Source: Flavobacterium sp.
Lineage (GTDB): Bacteria; Bacteroidota; Bacteroidia; Flavobacteriales; Flavobacteriaceae
Direction of reading: 5' to 3'
Assembly (NCBI RefSeq): GCF_004295795.1
Contig: NZ_SEBR01000006.1
Coordinates: forward strand, 1 to 64,000
Length of the DNA: 64,000 nucleotides
This document shows, in pieces, positions 1 to 7,772 of the stretch. The notes beneath the pieces are model-generated. The model was not told where the DNA came from, did no database searches, and worked only from the letters and a program-made list of their open reading frames with translations. Numbering within the stretch: position 1 is the first letter of the stretch; the number at the start of each line of letters is the position of its first letter. The position numbers and the translations under genes were made by a program.

Positions 1-865
1 CATTAAGAACATTAAGATGCTTCATCTTTCGCTGAACTGGAAATCCTTCGCGGGAAATTTTTAAACCATTGAGATAGTTAAGGAAGTTCAGCTGGAGGCG
101 CGTTTCGGTTTATGAATCCCTGTTTCCGTGGCGAAAAATCATCGGGCGACCGCAAGAAGGAATTCGTCAACTCGCGGCTGAAAAAGTGAGCAACCAAATT
201 AACCAGGTTCGTATAATCGGTCTAAAAACGCAACGCTTAATGAACTTAATGCCCTTAATGGTTTATTTTTTTGCGAAGTATTTTTAATTGGTAAAATTTC
301 AGGTTTACGGATTTACAGATTGTCAGATTTGCAGAAATCGACAGACCTTCATTTTTTGAACCATTAAGGACATTAAGAACATTAAGAACATTAAGAACAT
401 TAAGATGCTTCATCTTTCGCTGAACTGGAAATCCTTCGCGGGAAATTTTTAAACCATTGAGATAGTTAAGGAAGTTTAGCTGGTGGCGCGTTTCGGTTTA
501 TGAATCCGTGTTTCCGTGGCGAAAAATCATGGGGCGGACCACAAAAGAAATTCGCCAATTCGCGGCTGAAAAAATTGAGCAGCCAAATTAACCAGGTTTG
601 TGTAATCGGGCCAAAAACGCAACGCTTAATGAACTTAATGTCATTAATGGTTTATTTTTTTGCGAAGTATTTTTGATTGTTGAAATTTCAGATTTACGGA
701 TTTACAGATTGTCAGATTTGCAGAAATCGACAGACCTTCATTTTTTTGAACCATTAAGGACATTAAGAACATTAAGAACATTAAGATGCTTCATCTTTCG
801 CTGAACTGGAAATCCTTCGCGGGAAATTTTTAAACCATTGAGATAGTTAAGGAAGTTCAGTAATT
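1..865. repeat. Tandem array of a ~385-bp repeat (2 full copies and a partial third)
   Basis: The same segment starts near positions 1, 388 and 770: the 'aagatgcttcatc' anchor is at 14, 402 and 783, giving periods of 388 and 381 bp. Each unit has a run of CATTAAG heptamers at its start and an inverted run of CTTAATG heptamers about 235 bp in (236-261 and 625-650), so the runs can pair with the next unit's CATTAAG run. Each unit also carries a degenerate 'ctcgcggctgaaaaa' end resembling the CGCGAATTCGCG family seen elsewhere in the window. The third copy breaks off at about 860. A 68-codon open frame at 598-804 is only repeat sequence read through. No gene is supported in 1-957. Confidence 0.9.
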
Positions 866-886
866 TTTTGCGATGCGTGAGAGTTG

Positions 887-917
887 TTGTAGTCACTGTA
901 AATAAACTTTAATTTTG
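887..917 (+). promoter_or_regulatory. Putative Bacteroidota-type promoter
   Basis: TTG at 887-889, a 20-base spacer, then TAATTTTG at 910-917, matching the Bacteroidota consensus TTG-N19-21-TAnnTTTG. It sits 41 bases before the ATG of the gene at 958, just beyond the end of the repeat array. Confidence 0.55.
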
Positions 918-957
918 AGTCAAGATTGCGGAGATTTATGGCAAAAACCGTACATCA

Positions 958-1626
958 ATGAAAATAGCCGTCTGGAATCTCGAGCGCCCAAAGTTGAACC
1001 AAAAAAGAATCCGTCCGATTTTGGAAAAACTCCGTTCGCTTGACGCCGACATCCTGATTCTGACGGAAACCAATTCCGCAATAAATCCGGGAAGCGACTT
1101 CAACAGTATCACTTCTGAAAAACTTGGCGAAAAAACAGACGGAATCGACTATTCGGAAGGCGAAAACCGAACGACGATCTGGACGAAATTCGAGATTGCG
1201 GAAAAAATCGAAACCTGCGACAACTTCACTACCGTTTGCGCAAAACTCAAAACGCCTGTGGGTGAATTGATCGTTTACGGTTGCATCACGGGCATTTTTG
1301 GAGGAATTGGCCAGCGATTCAAGTCTGATTTCGAAAACCAGTCATCAGATTGGAAAAAATTCGCTCCGGGCGCGAACATTTGCATCGCAGGCGATTTCAA
1401 CACCATGCTTTCGGGGCACGCCTATCCGAGTAAAATGGCCAGAAATGATTTCCTCGACATTTGCGAAAAGCTCGATCTTGAAATTCCCACGAAAGAAATT
1501 CCGAGAAACGTCGACCATATTTTCATCAGCCGCAAAATGGTTTTAGGCAAAAATATCGGCGTTGAAATTTGGAACGAAGATTTCCTATGGAGCGACCATA
1601 TCGGCATCTTAATCTCTATTTCCTAA
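958..1626 (+). CDS. Endonuclease/exonuclease/phosphatase (EEP) family protein
   Basis: A 222-residue protein that appears to be one complete EEP domain, the metal-dependent phosphodiesterase fold shared by ExoIII, DNase I and sphingomyelinase-type enzymes. Visible motifs are the N-terminal WNLE strand (Asn7), LTETN with metal-binding Glu37, AGDFN with Asp146 and Asn148, NVDHIF with Asp186-His187, and the C-terminal WSDH with the Asp213-His214 pair. All expected catalytic positions are present. There is no signal peptide, so it is probably cytoplasmic. The substrate cannot be told from sequence; a nucleic acid or small phosphodiester are both possible. The ATG at 958 has a good promoter candidate upstream. 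Its 3' end overlaps the convergent macro-domain gene by 18 bases. Confidence 0.85.
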   Translation: MKIAVWNLERPKLNQKRIRPILEKLRSLDADILILTETNSAINPGSDFNSITSEKLGEKTDGIDYSEGENRTTIWTKFEIAEKIETCDNFTTVCAKLKTPVGELIVYGCITGIFGGIGQRFKSDFENQSSDWKKFAPGANICIAGDFNTMLSGHAYPSKMARNDFLDICEKLDLEIPTKEIPRNVDHIFISRKMVLGKNIGVEIWNEDFLWSDHIGILISIS

Positions 1627-2139
1627 ACTCAGTTCCCGTTCGACCACAGCCTTATTCCCGTCGTCAAAACAAACGAAAGTCACCTCGATTTCACTTCGGT
1701 TTTTGGATAGGAATTCGCGCACGGCTTGCACGGCGACTTTTGCCGCATCGGGTTTTGGATAACCATAAATTCCCGTGCTGATGTTGGGAAAAGCGATCGA
1801 TTTGCAGTCGTTTTCTACCGCCAACGCCAATGAATTGCGGTAGCAGTTTGCGAGTTTTTCTGACGGATTTCCCTTGCCGCCATTCCAGACCGGTCCGACA
1901 GTGTGGATCACGAATTTCGCGGGCAAATTCCCGGCTGTCGTAATTACTGCTTCACCCGTTTTGCATCCGCCTTGGCGCGAGACGATCTTTCTGCAGTCTT
2001 CGAGAATTTGCGGGCCGCCGGCGCTGTGGATCGCTCCGTCGACGCCGCCTCCGCCAAGCAGCGACGAATTAGCCGCATTCACGATAGCGTCCGTTTCGAC
2101 TTTTGTGATGTCGCCTTTTACGACTTTGATCTTTTCCAT
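1609..2139 (-). CDS. Macro domain protein, likely O-acetyl-ADP-ribose deacetylase type
   Basis: A 176-residue single macro domain of the MacroD/YmdB type, which binds ADP-ribose and removes acetyl or ADP-ribosyl ester groups. Signature positions are GDIT near residue 9, NAAN at 21-24, the GGGGVD glycine loop at 29-34, and STGIYGYP at 121-128 that binds the diphosphate. The length matches the family. An upstream in-frame start at 2169 would add ten residues ([10 protein letters not shown]) that do not belong to the fold, so the ATG at 2139 is preferred. It converges on the EEP gene with an 18-base tail overlap. The family substrate is known in other bacteria; its role here is inferred. Confidence 0.9.
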   Translation of the reverse strand: MEKIKVVKGDITKVETDAIVNAANSSLLGGGGVDGAIHSAGGPQILEDCRKIVSRQGGCKTGEAVITTAGNLPAKFVIHTVGPVWNGGKGNPSEKLANCYRNSLALAVENDCKSIAFPNISTGIYGYPKPDAAKVAVQAVREFLSKNRSEIEVTFVCFDDGNKAVVERELSLGNRD

Positions 2140-2155
2140 TTTCGGATATAAAATC

Positions 2156-2163
2156 CAAAAATA
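2156..2163 (-). promoter_or_regulatory. Possible -7 box for the macro-domain gene
   Basis: On the minus strand the sequence reads TATTTTTG, a match to TAnnTTTG, 16 bases before the ATG at 2139. No convincing TTG lies at the right distance upstream, so this is tentative. Confidence 0.3.
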
Positions 2164-2246
2164 CAACAACTCACAAAAATCCGTTAATCTGTTTTCGTTC
2201 CACTATATGGATCAAAAGTGGCACAATTCCTGCAAATTGACGCGTC

Positions 2247-3374
2247 GTGAAAAAGAACCAACTCAACTACATCGCGATCGCAGCATTTGTCGTGATCGCC
2301 ATTTATGCCTGTTCGGGAATTCCAAAATTTGCCGAAAACATCGTGAAACCTGATGCGAGGAAACAATATTCGCGTGAAATAGAGAGCAAGCACGTCAAGT
2401 CAGACTGGGAATTGGCCTATGATTCGGCGTTGACCGAAAATTTGTCCGTGACTTTGCCTTATGGCGAAAAAGGGACCTTCAATCCTTTGGAAAATCTCGT
2501 CTACACCTACAACGTCGGACTTCAGGAAGGCGAAATGCTGTCGGTCGAAGTCGTTCAGGAAAATCCGAATCAACGCGTGTTCATTGAGATTCTTGAACTT
2601 GATTCGGGCGGATATCATTCTGTCGGGAAAAGCGAAATGGGCCAAAACAAACTTGAGGCCGCGGGCGAGAATTCGGGCATCTTCAAAGTTATCGTGCAAC
2701 CCGAAACTGGCGTGAGCGGCAACTTTTTCCTGAGTCTGAACAAAAAACCGCTTTACGGATTTCCCGTGGCCGGAAAAGGAAATTCGGCCATCCAAAGTTT
2801 TTGGGGACAAGATCGCGACGGCGGAAAACGCAGCCACGAAGGCGTCGATATCTTCGCCAAAAAAGGAACGCCTGTCGTAGCGGTCTCGGACGGATTCGTC
2901 TCGCGCACCGGAGATCACGGAATTGGCGGAAAACAGGTTTGGCTGCGCACCGGGATTTTCGGAAAATCGGTCTATTACGCGCATTTGGACGAAATTGCGG
3001 TCGAAAGCGGGAATTCTGTCAAGGCCGGCGACACCTTGGGTTTTGTCGGCAATACCGGAAACGCGAAAGGCGGCGCGCATCACTTGCATTTCGGGATTTA
3101 CAGCGGTTACGGAGCCGTGAATCCTTTGCCTTTCATTTATCGCACGGCATCTGTTTCGCAAAAGTCATTTCCGCGGAATTTCTCCAAAAACGTCGCCGTC
3201 GTAAAAATGCAGAAAGCGATACTAAGGCAAGGGCCGTCGAAGGAATTCGAAAAAGTGGGCGAACTCGTTTCGGGCCAGACCGTGACGCTTTTAGGTCAGA
3301 CGAAAGATTGGTTGCACGTTCAAACCGATTCGGGAGCGAAAGCTTTCTTGCACGCAAGCCTTGTCCGTGGTTGA
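2247..3374 (+). CDS. M23 family metallopeptidase with C-terminal SH3-like domain
   Basis: A 375-residue exported protein. The N terminus has a hydrophobic segment ending in IYACSG (Cys22), which may be a lipobox. A beta-rich middle (about residues 60-175) is followed by a LytM/M23 domain (about 180-300) and a small SH3-like domain (about 310-375). The zinc motifs of M23 are present: HxxxD as His197-Asp201 and HLH at 279-281, next to GNTGNAKGGAHH. Family members cut peptide cross-bridges in peptidoglycan, and the SH3 domain usually binds cell wall. All zinc ligands are intact, so it is probably an active hydrolase in the periplasm or at the outer membrane. The ATG at 2247 fits the signal sequence. 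Confidence 0.88.
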   Translation: MKKNQLNYIAIAAFVVIAIYACSGIPKFAENIVKPDARKQYSREIESKHVKSDWELAYDSALTENLSVTLPYGEKGTFNPLENLVYTYNVGLQEGEMLSVEVVQENPNQRVFIEILELDSGGYHSVGKSEMGQNKLEAAGENSGIFKVIVQPETGVSGNFFLSLNKKPLYGFPVAGKGNSAIQSFWGQDRDGGKRSHEGVDIFAKKGTPVVAVSDGFVSRTGDHGIGGKQVWLRTGIFGKSVYYAHLDEIAVESGNSVKAGDTLGFVGNTGNAKGGAHHLHFGIYSGYGAVNPLPFIYRTASVSQKSFPRNFSKNVAVVKMQKAILRQGPSKEFEKVGELVSGQTVTLLGQTKDWLHVQTDSGAKAFLHASLVRG

Positions 3375-3448
3375 TTCACCTTTGTCCCGTATTTCTGAAA
3401 TCGGCCTGAAGAGAAAACTATATAATTGGAAGCTAAATAGAACTTTCC

Positions 3449-4045
3449 ATGAAATTCTTAGTTTTCATTTTTTCGCTGCTGTTGCTTTCGTGCAACTCCG
3501 ACAAGGCCAAATCCAAATATGAGGTCGAGGTGACTTATGAAGTCCTGATAAAGGATAATGAGCGTTATATCGCGTATCTGGACCAGAATATCGAGACGAA
3601 ACTTGCGGGTAAAAATCTATCGGAAAAAGCCAGGAAATACGATAGTTTGACGAAATATTACGTCTCATATCTGGAAACGATCGAGAAACAGATTGCTCAG
3701 AAGTCTTCCGGTATATTTTTTGAAAACGACAAAATGTCAAAAATTGGCAAAGAATTTCTGAAGCGAACCGACGACTATCAAGCCGCCGTCGAACTGTTGG
3801 CCGAATCTCAAAATTTCAAAAAACGCATCAATTTCGTGCTGAATACCAATGATGTCGCACTTCCGAAACAGCCGGGAGAAGTCGCTGACAACAATGAATC
3901 TGACGAAAGAAAAATCGACACGGTCTATGGATATTACCTTTTTTATTACTACAAAGGGCTTGGAAATTCGCAGGCTTTGGCTTATCTGAGTGGTAAAAAA
4001 CGGGCTATTGTTCAACTGGAGGATGAATTTTTGAGTGCTGACTGA
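3449..4045 (+). CDS. Hypothetical lipoprotein
   Basis: A 198-residue protein with a clear lipoprotein signal: hydrophobic FLVFIFSLLLLSC with the lipidation Cys at residue 15, followed by NSDKAK. The rest is rich in Lys, Glu, Asn and Tyr with helical character (for example EKARKYDSLTKYYVSYLETIEKQ), but no known domain was recognised. It follows the M23 gene by 74 bases on the same strand and could be co-transcribed. The role is unknown; the lipid anchor suggests the periplasmic side of a membrane. Confidence 0.7.
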   Translation: MKFLVFIFSLLLLSCNSDKAKSKYEVEVTYEVLIKDNERYIAYLDQNIETKLAGKNLSEKARKYDSLTKYYVSYLETIEKQIAQKSSGIFFENDKMSKIGKEFLKRTDDYQAAVELLAESQNFKKRINFVLNTNDVALPKQPGEVADNNESDERKIDTVYGYYLFYYYKGLGNSQALAYLSGKKRAIVQLEDEFLSAD

Positions 4046-4393
4046 GATCTTGTTTTTTTTTAATTGATTCACAGGTGTTTACGCGATTTACTTAAACCAA
4101 AATTGTATTTTCTCACCACAAATTACCCTGTCACTGTTTAAAACGGTGACAGGGTTTATAACCCTGACAGGCTTAGAAAAGTAAGGAAGTCGAACACACC
4201 GCGATTACAGATTTTCCGCAAAAAAAGTTAAATGAAGGTTCAGACCATATCGCGAAACATGAAATACGAAACAAGCAAATTCCGCCAAATAAACCTGAGC
4301 CAACTTCACGTAAACATTCGTTAAAGTAACGAAACCTGACAGGCGGAACCTTCCAAAAGCGCTACATTAGTCAGTTACAACCTCAAAAAAACT
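4046..4393. other. Intergenic region with an ACCTGTCA-type hairpin
   Basis: 348 bases with no supported gene. A strong stem lies at 4125-4155: ACCCTGTCAC at 4125-4134 pairs perfectly with GTGACAGGGT at 4146-4155, and the stem extends through a T-G pair towards a tiny loop. A further 'cctgacagg' lies at about 4162 and again near 4335. There is no T-run directly after the stem. The same motif forms a hairpin at 26979-27010. Confidence 0.6.
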
Positions 4394-5851
4394 ATGAAAA
4401 AACACTTTATTTTGGGCGCATTGGCAATTGCGTTGTCGATGTCGACGGCTTGTTCGAGCAGTTCGGACAGCGATCCCGATCCGAACCCGACGAATCCGAC
4501 CGAACCCACGAACCCAACCGAACCCGGCGTGAACGAGGTCGATTTTTGGCTTACCAAAGGCGACCAAACGGTTTTACTGACCAAACAAAATACGGTTTTG
4601 GGCTTTGGGACAGTGACCAATTCGAATCCGAACATCGATGTTGGCGACACCGGTTTCCAGTCGATCGATGGTTTCGGATACACATTGACCAGCGGAAGCG
4701 CGCAAGTGATCAATTCGCTGTCGGCATCGGTCAAACAACAACTTTTACAGGAACTTTTTTCGTCCGAAACCGGAATTGGCGTGAGTTATCTACGAATCGG
4801 GATCGGAGCCACAGATTTGAGTGCCGCGCCTTACACCTACAACGATTTGCCGAGCGGACAGACAGATCCGGACTTGTCGGAATTCAGCCTTGCTCCTGAC
4901 AATGCCGTAATTTCGCTTCTCACGGAAATCCTCGCGATCAATCCGAACATCAAGATTTTGGCCACACCTTGGTCTGCACCAGTATGGATGAAAGCCCAAC
5001 CGACTTTCGTTGGATCGCATCTGGCGCCCGAATATTACAGTGTCTACGCCGATTATTTCGTGAAATATATCCAACAGATGCAAGCCGCGGGAATCACGAT
5101 CGATGCCGTCACGCCTCAAAACGAACCGCTTCACGGTGGAAACAATCCGAGTATGGAGATGTCTGCCGCCGAACAGAACACTTTCATAAAAAGTCACCTC
5201 GGCCCGAAATTCCAAACGGCCGGAATCATTTCCAAAATCATCGTTTACGACCACAACTGCGACAATACAGCTTATCCGCTGACGATTTTGAACGATGCCA
5301 CGACCAAGTCTTTCGTCGACGGATCGGCGTTTCACCTTTACGCGGGCGACATCAGTGCCATCAGCAACGTCCACAATGCGCATCCCGACCGCAATATTTA
5401 TTTTACGGAGCAATACACGGCATCTGACGGAAATTTCGGAGGCGATCTCAAATGGCACCTCAAGAACGTAATCATAGGTTCCATGCGCAACTGGAGTAAG
5501 AATGCGCTGGAATGGAATCTCGCTACAAATTCGGCTTATGGACCGCACACAAATGGCGGCTGTACAAGTTGCAAAGGCGCGATAACGGTCGGTTCATCCT
5601 CGAATTACTCGAAAAACGTCGCATTTTACATCATCGGACACGTTTCCAAGTTTGTTCCGACGGGCTCGCAACGCATCACGAGCACGAACTCTGCCGGGCT
5701 CAACACTGTCGCTTTCCGGACGCCGGCCGGAAAAAAAGTGCTTGTCGTGGAAAACGATTCGGGCAATGCGATCACTTTCAACATCAAATACAACAGCAAA
5801 TGGGTAGCCACGACGCTTCCCGGAGGTGCGGTTGGAAGTTACGTTTGGTAA
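4394..5851 (+). CDS. Glycoside hydrolase family 30 lipoprotein (glucosylceramidase-like)
   Basis: A 485-residue protein resembling GH30, retaining beta-glycosidases with a TIM barrel and a side beta-domain. Family landmarks are GFGYTLTSGSA near the barrel start, YLRIGIG, LATPWSAPVWMK, the acid/base region TPQNEP with Glu244, and the nucleophile region YFTEQY with Glu339. The C-terminal ~90 residues form the usual beta-domain. The N terminus has a lipobox-like STAC at Cys20, then Ser-Asp and Pro-Thr-Asn-Glu linker repeats, so it is probably tethered outside the inner membrane. Both catalytic glutamates are intact. The substrate (beta-glucan, xylan or glucosyl lipid) cannot be fixed from sequence. 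It stands alone, without SusC/SusD neighbours. Confidence 0.88.
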   Translation: MKKHFILGALAIALSMSTACSSSSDSDPDPNPTNPTEPTNPTEPGVNEVDFWLTKGDQTVLLTKQNTVLGFGTVTNSNPNIDVGDTGFQSIDGFGYTLTSGSAQVINSLSASVKQQLLQELFSSETGIGVSYLRIGIGATDLSAAPYTYNDLPSGQTDPDLSEFSLAPDNAVISLLTEILAINPNIKILATPWSAPVWMKAQPTFVGSHLAPEYYSVYADYFVKYIQQMQAAGITIDAVTPQNEPLHGGNNPSMEMSAAEQNTFIKSHLGPKFQTAGIISKIIVYDHNCDNTAYPLTILNDATTKSFVDGSAFHLYAGDISAISNVHNAHPDRNIYFTEQYTASDGNFGGDLKWHLKNVIIGSMRNWSKNALEWNLATNSAYGPHTNGGCTSCKGAITVGSSSNYSKNVAFYIIGHVSKFVPTGSQRITSTNSAGLNTVAFRTPAGKKVLVVENDSGNAITFNIKYNSKWVATTLPGGAVGSYVW

Positions 5852-5871
5852 AAACCAGTTTCAAAATACAG

Positions 5872-5899
5872 AAAGCGTCCGCGATTGGGCGCTTTTTTT
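5872..5899 (+). terminator. Rho-independent terminator after the GH30 gene
   Basis: AAAGCGTCC (5872-5880) pairs with GGGCGCTTT (5887-5895), one T-G pair, six-base loop, followed by a T-run. It touches the stop codon of the convergent VOC gene. Confidence 0.8.
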
Positions 5900-6287
5900 A
5901 TGCGTTCGGATGAAACAGCCATTCGACGCCGAATTTGTCGGTTACCGATGCAAATTGTCCGATTTTAAGATTGTCTGGATTTGATGCCGATTTGGCTTCG
6001 GCCGACAACTTTGCGAAAATTTGCAAAAAAGGAGCCTCAGACAAATCTTCGATTACAAGCGAAATCCGCCCGTTTATCGTGTTCGCGCCCAAATCGGATC
6101 CGTAAAGCGTGAAGTGTTCGCAATCGAGTCTGGCGCGCACGACGAGTTTTCGCAAGCTGCACGGCAAACCCAATCCGACCGCATTCGGCAATCCCTCGAA
6201 ATGCGTGCTTCCGCCAAAACAGTCGCGATAGAATTCGAACGCCTGGCGGCAATTTCCATGAAACGAGACCATCGGATACAACTTCAT
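5898..6287 (-). CDS. VOC (glyoxalase/PhnB-like) family protein
   Basis: A 129-residue protein with the vicinal-oxygen-chelate fold of the PhnB-like group. The start MKLYPMVSF and the region RQAFEFYRDCFGG are typical of these small dimeric proteins, as is the C-terminal DKFGVEWLF. The open frame continues upstream to 6809, but that part is antisense to the AraC-type gene. The ATG at 6287 gives the standard family length. It is divergent from the regulator at 6414, with about 126 bases between, so the regulator might control it; this is inference only. Family members include fosfomycin/bleomycin resistance proteins and many of unknown function, and the substrate here is unknown. Confidence 0.82.
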   Translation of the reverse strand: MKLYPMVSFHGNCRQAFEFYRDCFGGSTHFEGLPNAVGLGLPCSLRKLVVRARLDCEHFTLYGSDLGANTINGRISLVIEDLSEAPFLQIFAKLSAEAKSASNPDNLKIGQFASVTDKFGVEWLFHPNA

Positions 6288-6413
6288 GCCAATTCGCTTA
6301 GGATACAAATTTCCGAAATCACGAAATGCGTTGCGATATGGAATAACGGCTAAGTCGCGGGGCATTCGTGACAGTTCTTTGTCTACATTTGTGCAAAACC
6401 AACTTTGCCTGCG

Positions 6414-7382
6414 ATGAAAAAAATCTCGGTTTATGTTCCCCAAAGCGCCGTCATGGAAGCCGTGACGCCGGCTTACAGATTGTTCAACACGGCCAACCAA
6501 TTTCTCGAAGCCATGGGAAAAGACCGTGCGTTCGAGGTGGAATTCGTCGGGCTGGAACGCCACATCAAGGCGCAGGATGGCGAATATCTGATTACGACTT
6601 CGAAGTTGCTCAGCGACGTGAAAAAAACCGATATGGTCGTCATTCCGGCGCTTTACGGAGATTTGCCGAATGCCATCGACCAAAACAGAAGCGCCATTCC
6701 CTGGATTGTCGGGATGCACGAAAACGGAGCCGAAGTCGTTTCGCTTTGCCTTGGCGCATTCCTGTTGGCTGAAACCGGACTGATCGACGGCAAACGTTGT
6801 TCGACACATTGGGCTTATTACGACGAATTCCGAAAGCGGTTCCCGAAAGTGGAAATAGTCGACGGCGCGATCATCACAGACGAAGGACGAATCTACTCAA
6901 GCGGAGGCGCGAATTCTATCTGGAACATGCTTTTGTATCTGCTCGAAAAGCACACCGGCCGCGACATCGCGATTTTGTCCGCCAAATATTTCGCGATCGA
7001 CATTGACCGCGACAACCAGAATGCTTTCACGATTTTCCGCGCCCAAAAAGACCATCGCGATCCGGAAATCCTCAAAGCGCAGCAATTCATCGAGGACAAT
7101 TTTGTCGAAAAGATCACGATCGATGTCTTGGCCGACAACGTAAACGTGAGCCGACGCAGTTTCGAGCGAAGGTTCAAAAGCGCGACGAACAATACCGTGA
7201 ACGAGTACGTCCAACGCGTTCGCATCGAGTCGGCAAAACGCAATTTCGAAGCTTCAATGAAGAATGTAAATGAGGTCATGTATGATGTCGGATACACCGA
7301 TACCAAGTCTTTTCGCGACGTTTTCAAGAAAATTACGGGTTTGACGCCTGTCGAATATCGCAACAAATACAGCAAGAACTGA
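6414..7382 (+). CDS. GlxA-like transcriptional regulator (DJ-1/PfpI domain plus AraC HTH)
   Basis: A 322-residue regulator with an N-terminal DJ-1/PfpI-like domain (about residues 1-190) and a C-terminal AraC/XylS double helix-turn-helix (about 220-320). The nucleophile-elbow-like segment SLCLGAF carries Cys112. The HTH part ends with the typical GYTDTKSFRDVFKKITGLTP recognition segment. Such proteins sense small molecules and usually activate nearby genes. The ATG at 6414 (MKKISVY) is preferred over an in-frame TTG three codons upstream. It is divergent from the VOC gene, a plausible target. Confidence 0.9.
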   Translation: MKKISVYVPQSAVMEAVTPAYRLFNTANQFLEAMGKDRAFEVEFVGLERHIKAQDGEYLITTSKLLSDVKKTDMVVIPALYGDLPNAIDQNRSAIPWIVGMHENGAEVVSLCLGAFLLAETGLIDGKRCSTHWAYYDEFRKRFPKVEIVDGAIITDEGRIYSSGGANSIWNMLLYLLEKHTGRDIAILSAKYFAIDIDRDNQNAFTIFRAQKDHRDPEILKAQQFIEDNFVEKITIDVLADNVNVSRRSFERRFKSATNNTVNEYVQRVRIESAKRNFEASMKNVNEVMYDVGYTDTKSFRDVFKKITGLTPVEYRNKYSKN

Positions 7383-7402
7383 AAGGGATCACTTTCCCAA
7401 GG

Positions 7403-7702
7403 TCAGGTCACGAGTTCGCCGTTTTGGTTGATAAGCAATCCATTCGAACCGGGTTCGTCCGAATAGAATCCGTGGCCCGTGTAACCCGATGGCTTGAGCC
7501 CTTTGCTTTTCTTCCACAGGAAAATCGCGTTCTGCCGAGGATCTGAAAACAGCAAAAAATGTCCGCCGCTAACCCAAACCGGACCTTCTGTCCAAATAAA
7601 GTTTTCCGCCAAAACCTCTATTTTGGGGAGAAATATGGGTCGTTTTGGATTATTTTCCGATGGTTTGTGTGTATCCGAACGTCGCGAAAAGACACAATAC
7701 AC
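7403..7702 (-). pseudogene. Truncated SMP-30/gluconolactonase-like remnant
   Basis: The minus strand encodes about 75 residues (from roughly 7627 down to a stop at 7403) that look like the N-terminal part of an SMP-30/gluconolactonase beta-propeller: LAENFIWTEGPVW, LLFSDPRQNAIFLW, GFYSDEPGSNGLL and NQNGELV. Members of the family are about 300 residues long; here the reading stops after the first blades, 20 bases from the end of the AraC-type gene. No remainder was found nearby. The first ~25 codons of the open frame have no family character. It is probably a decayed gene left after a deletion. Confidence 0.6.
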
Positions 7703-7772
7703 TCGCGATTAAACCGTTTTCCATTAGACTGTTTTGTCACCAGCGAATTTAAAAGATTAAATCCCGACAAAT

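Noticed and set aside
598..804. 68-residue open frame in the first repeat array
   Set aside because: It is entirely made of repeat sequence, ends in a Leu-Arg-Thr run from the CATTAAG heptamers, and has no family match.
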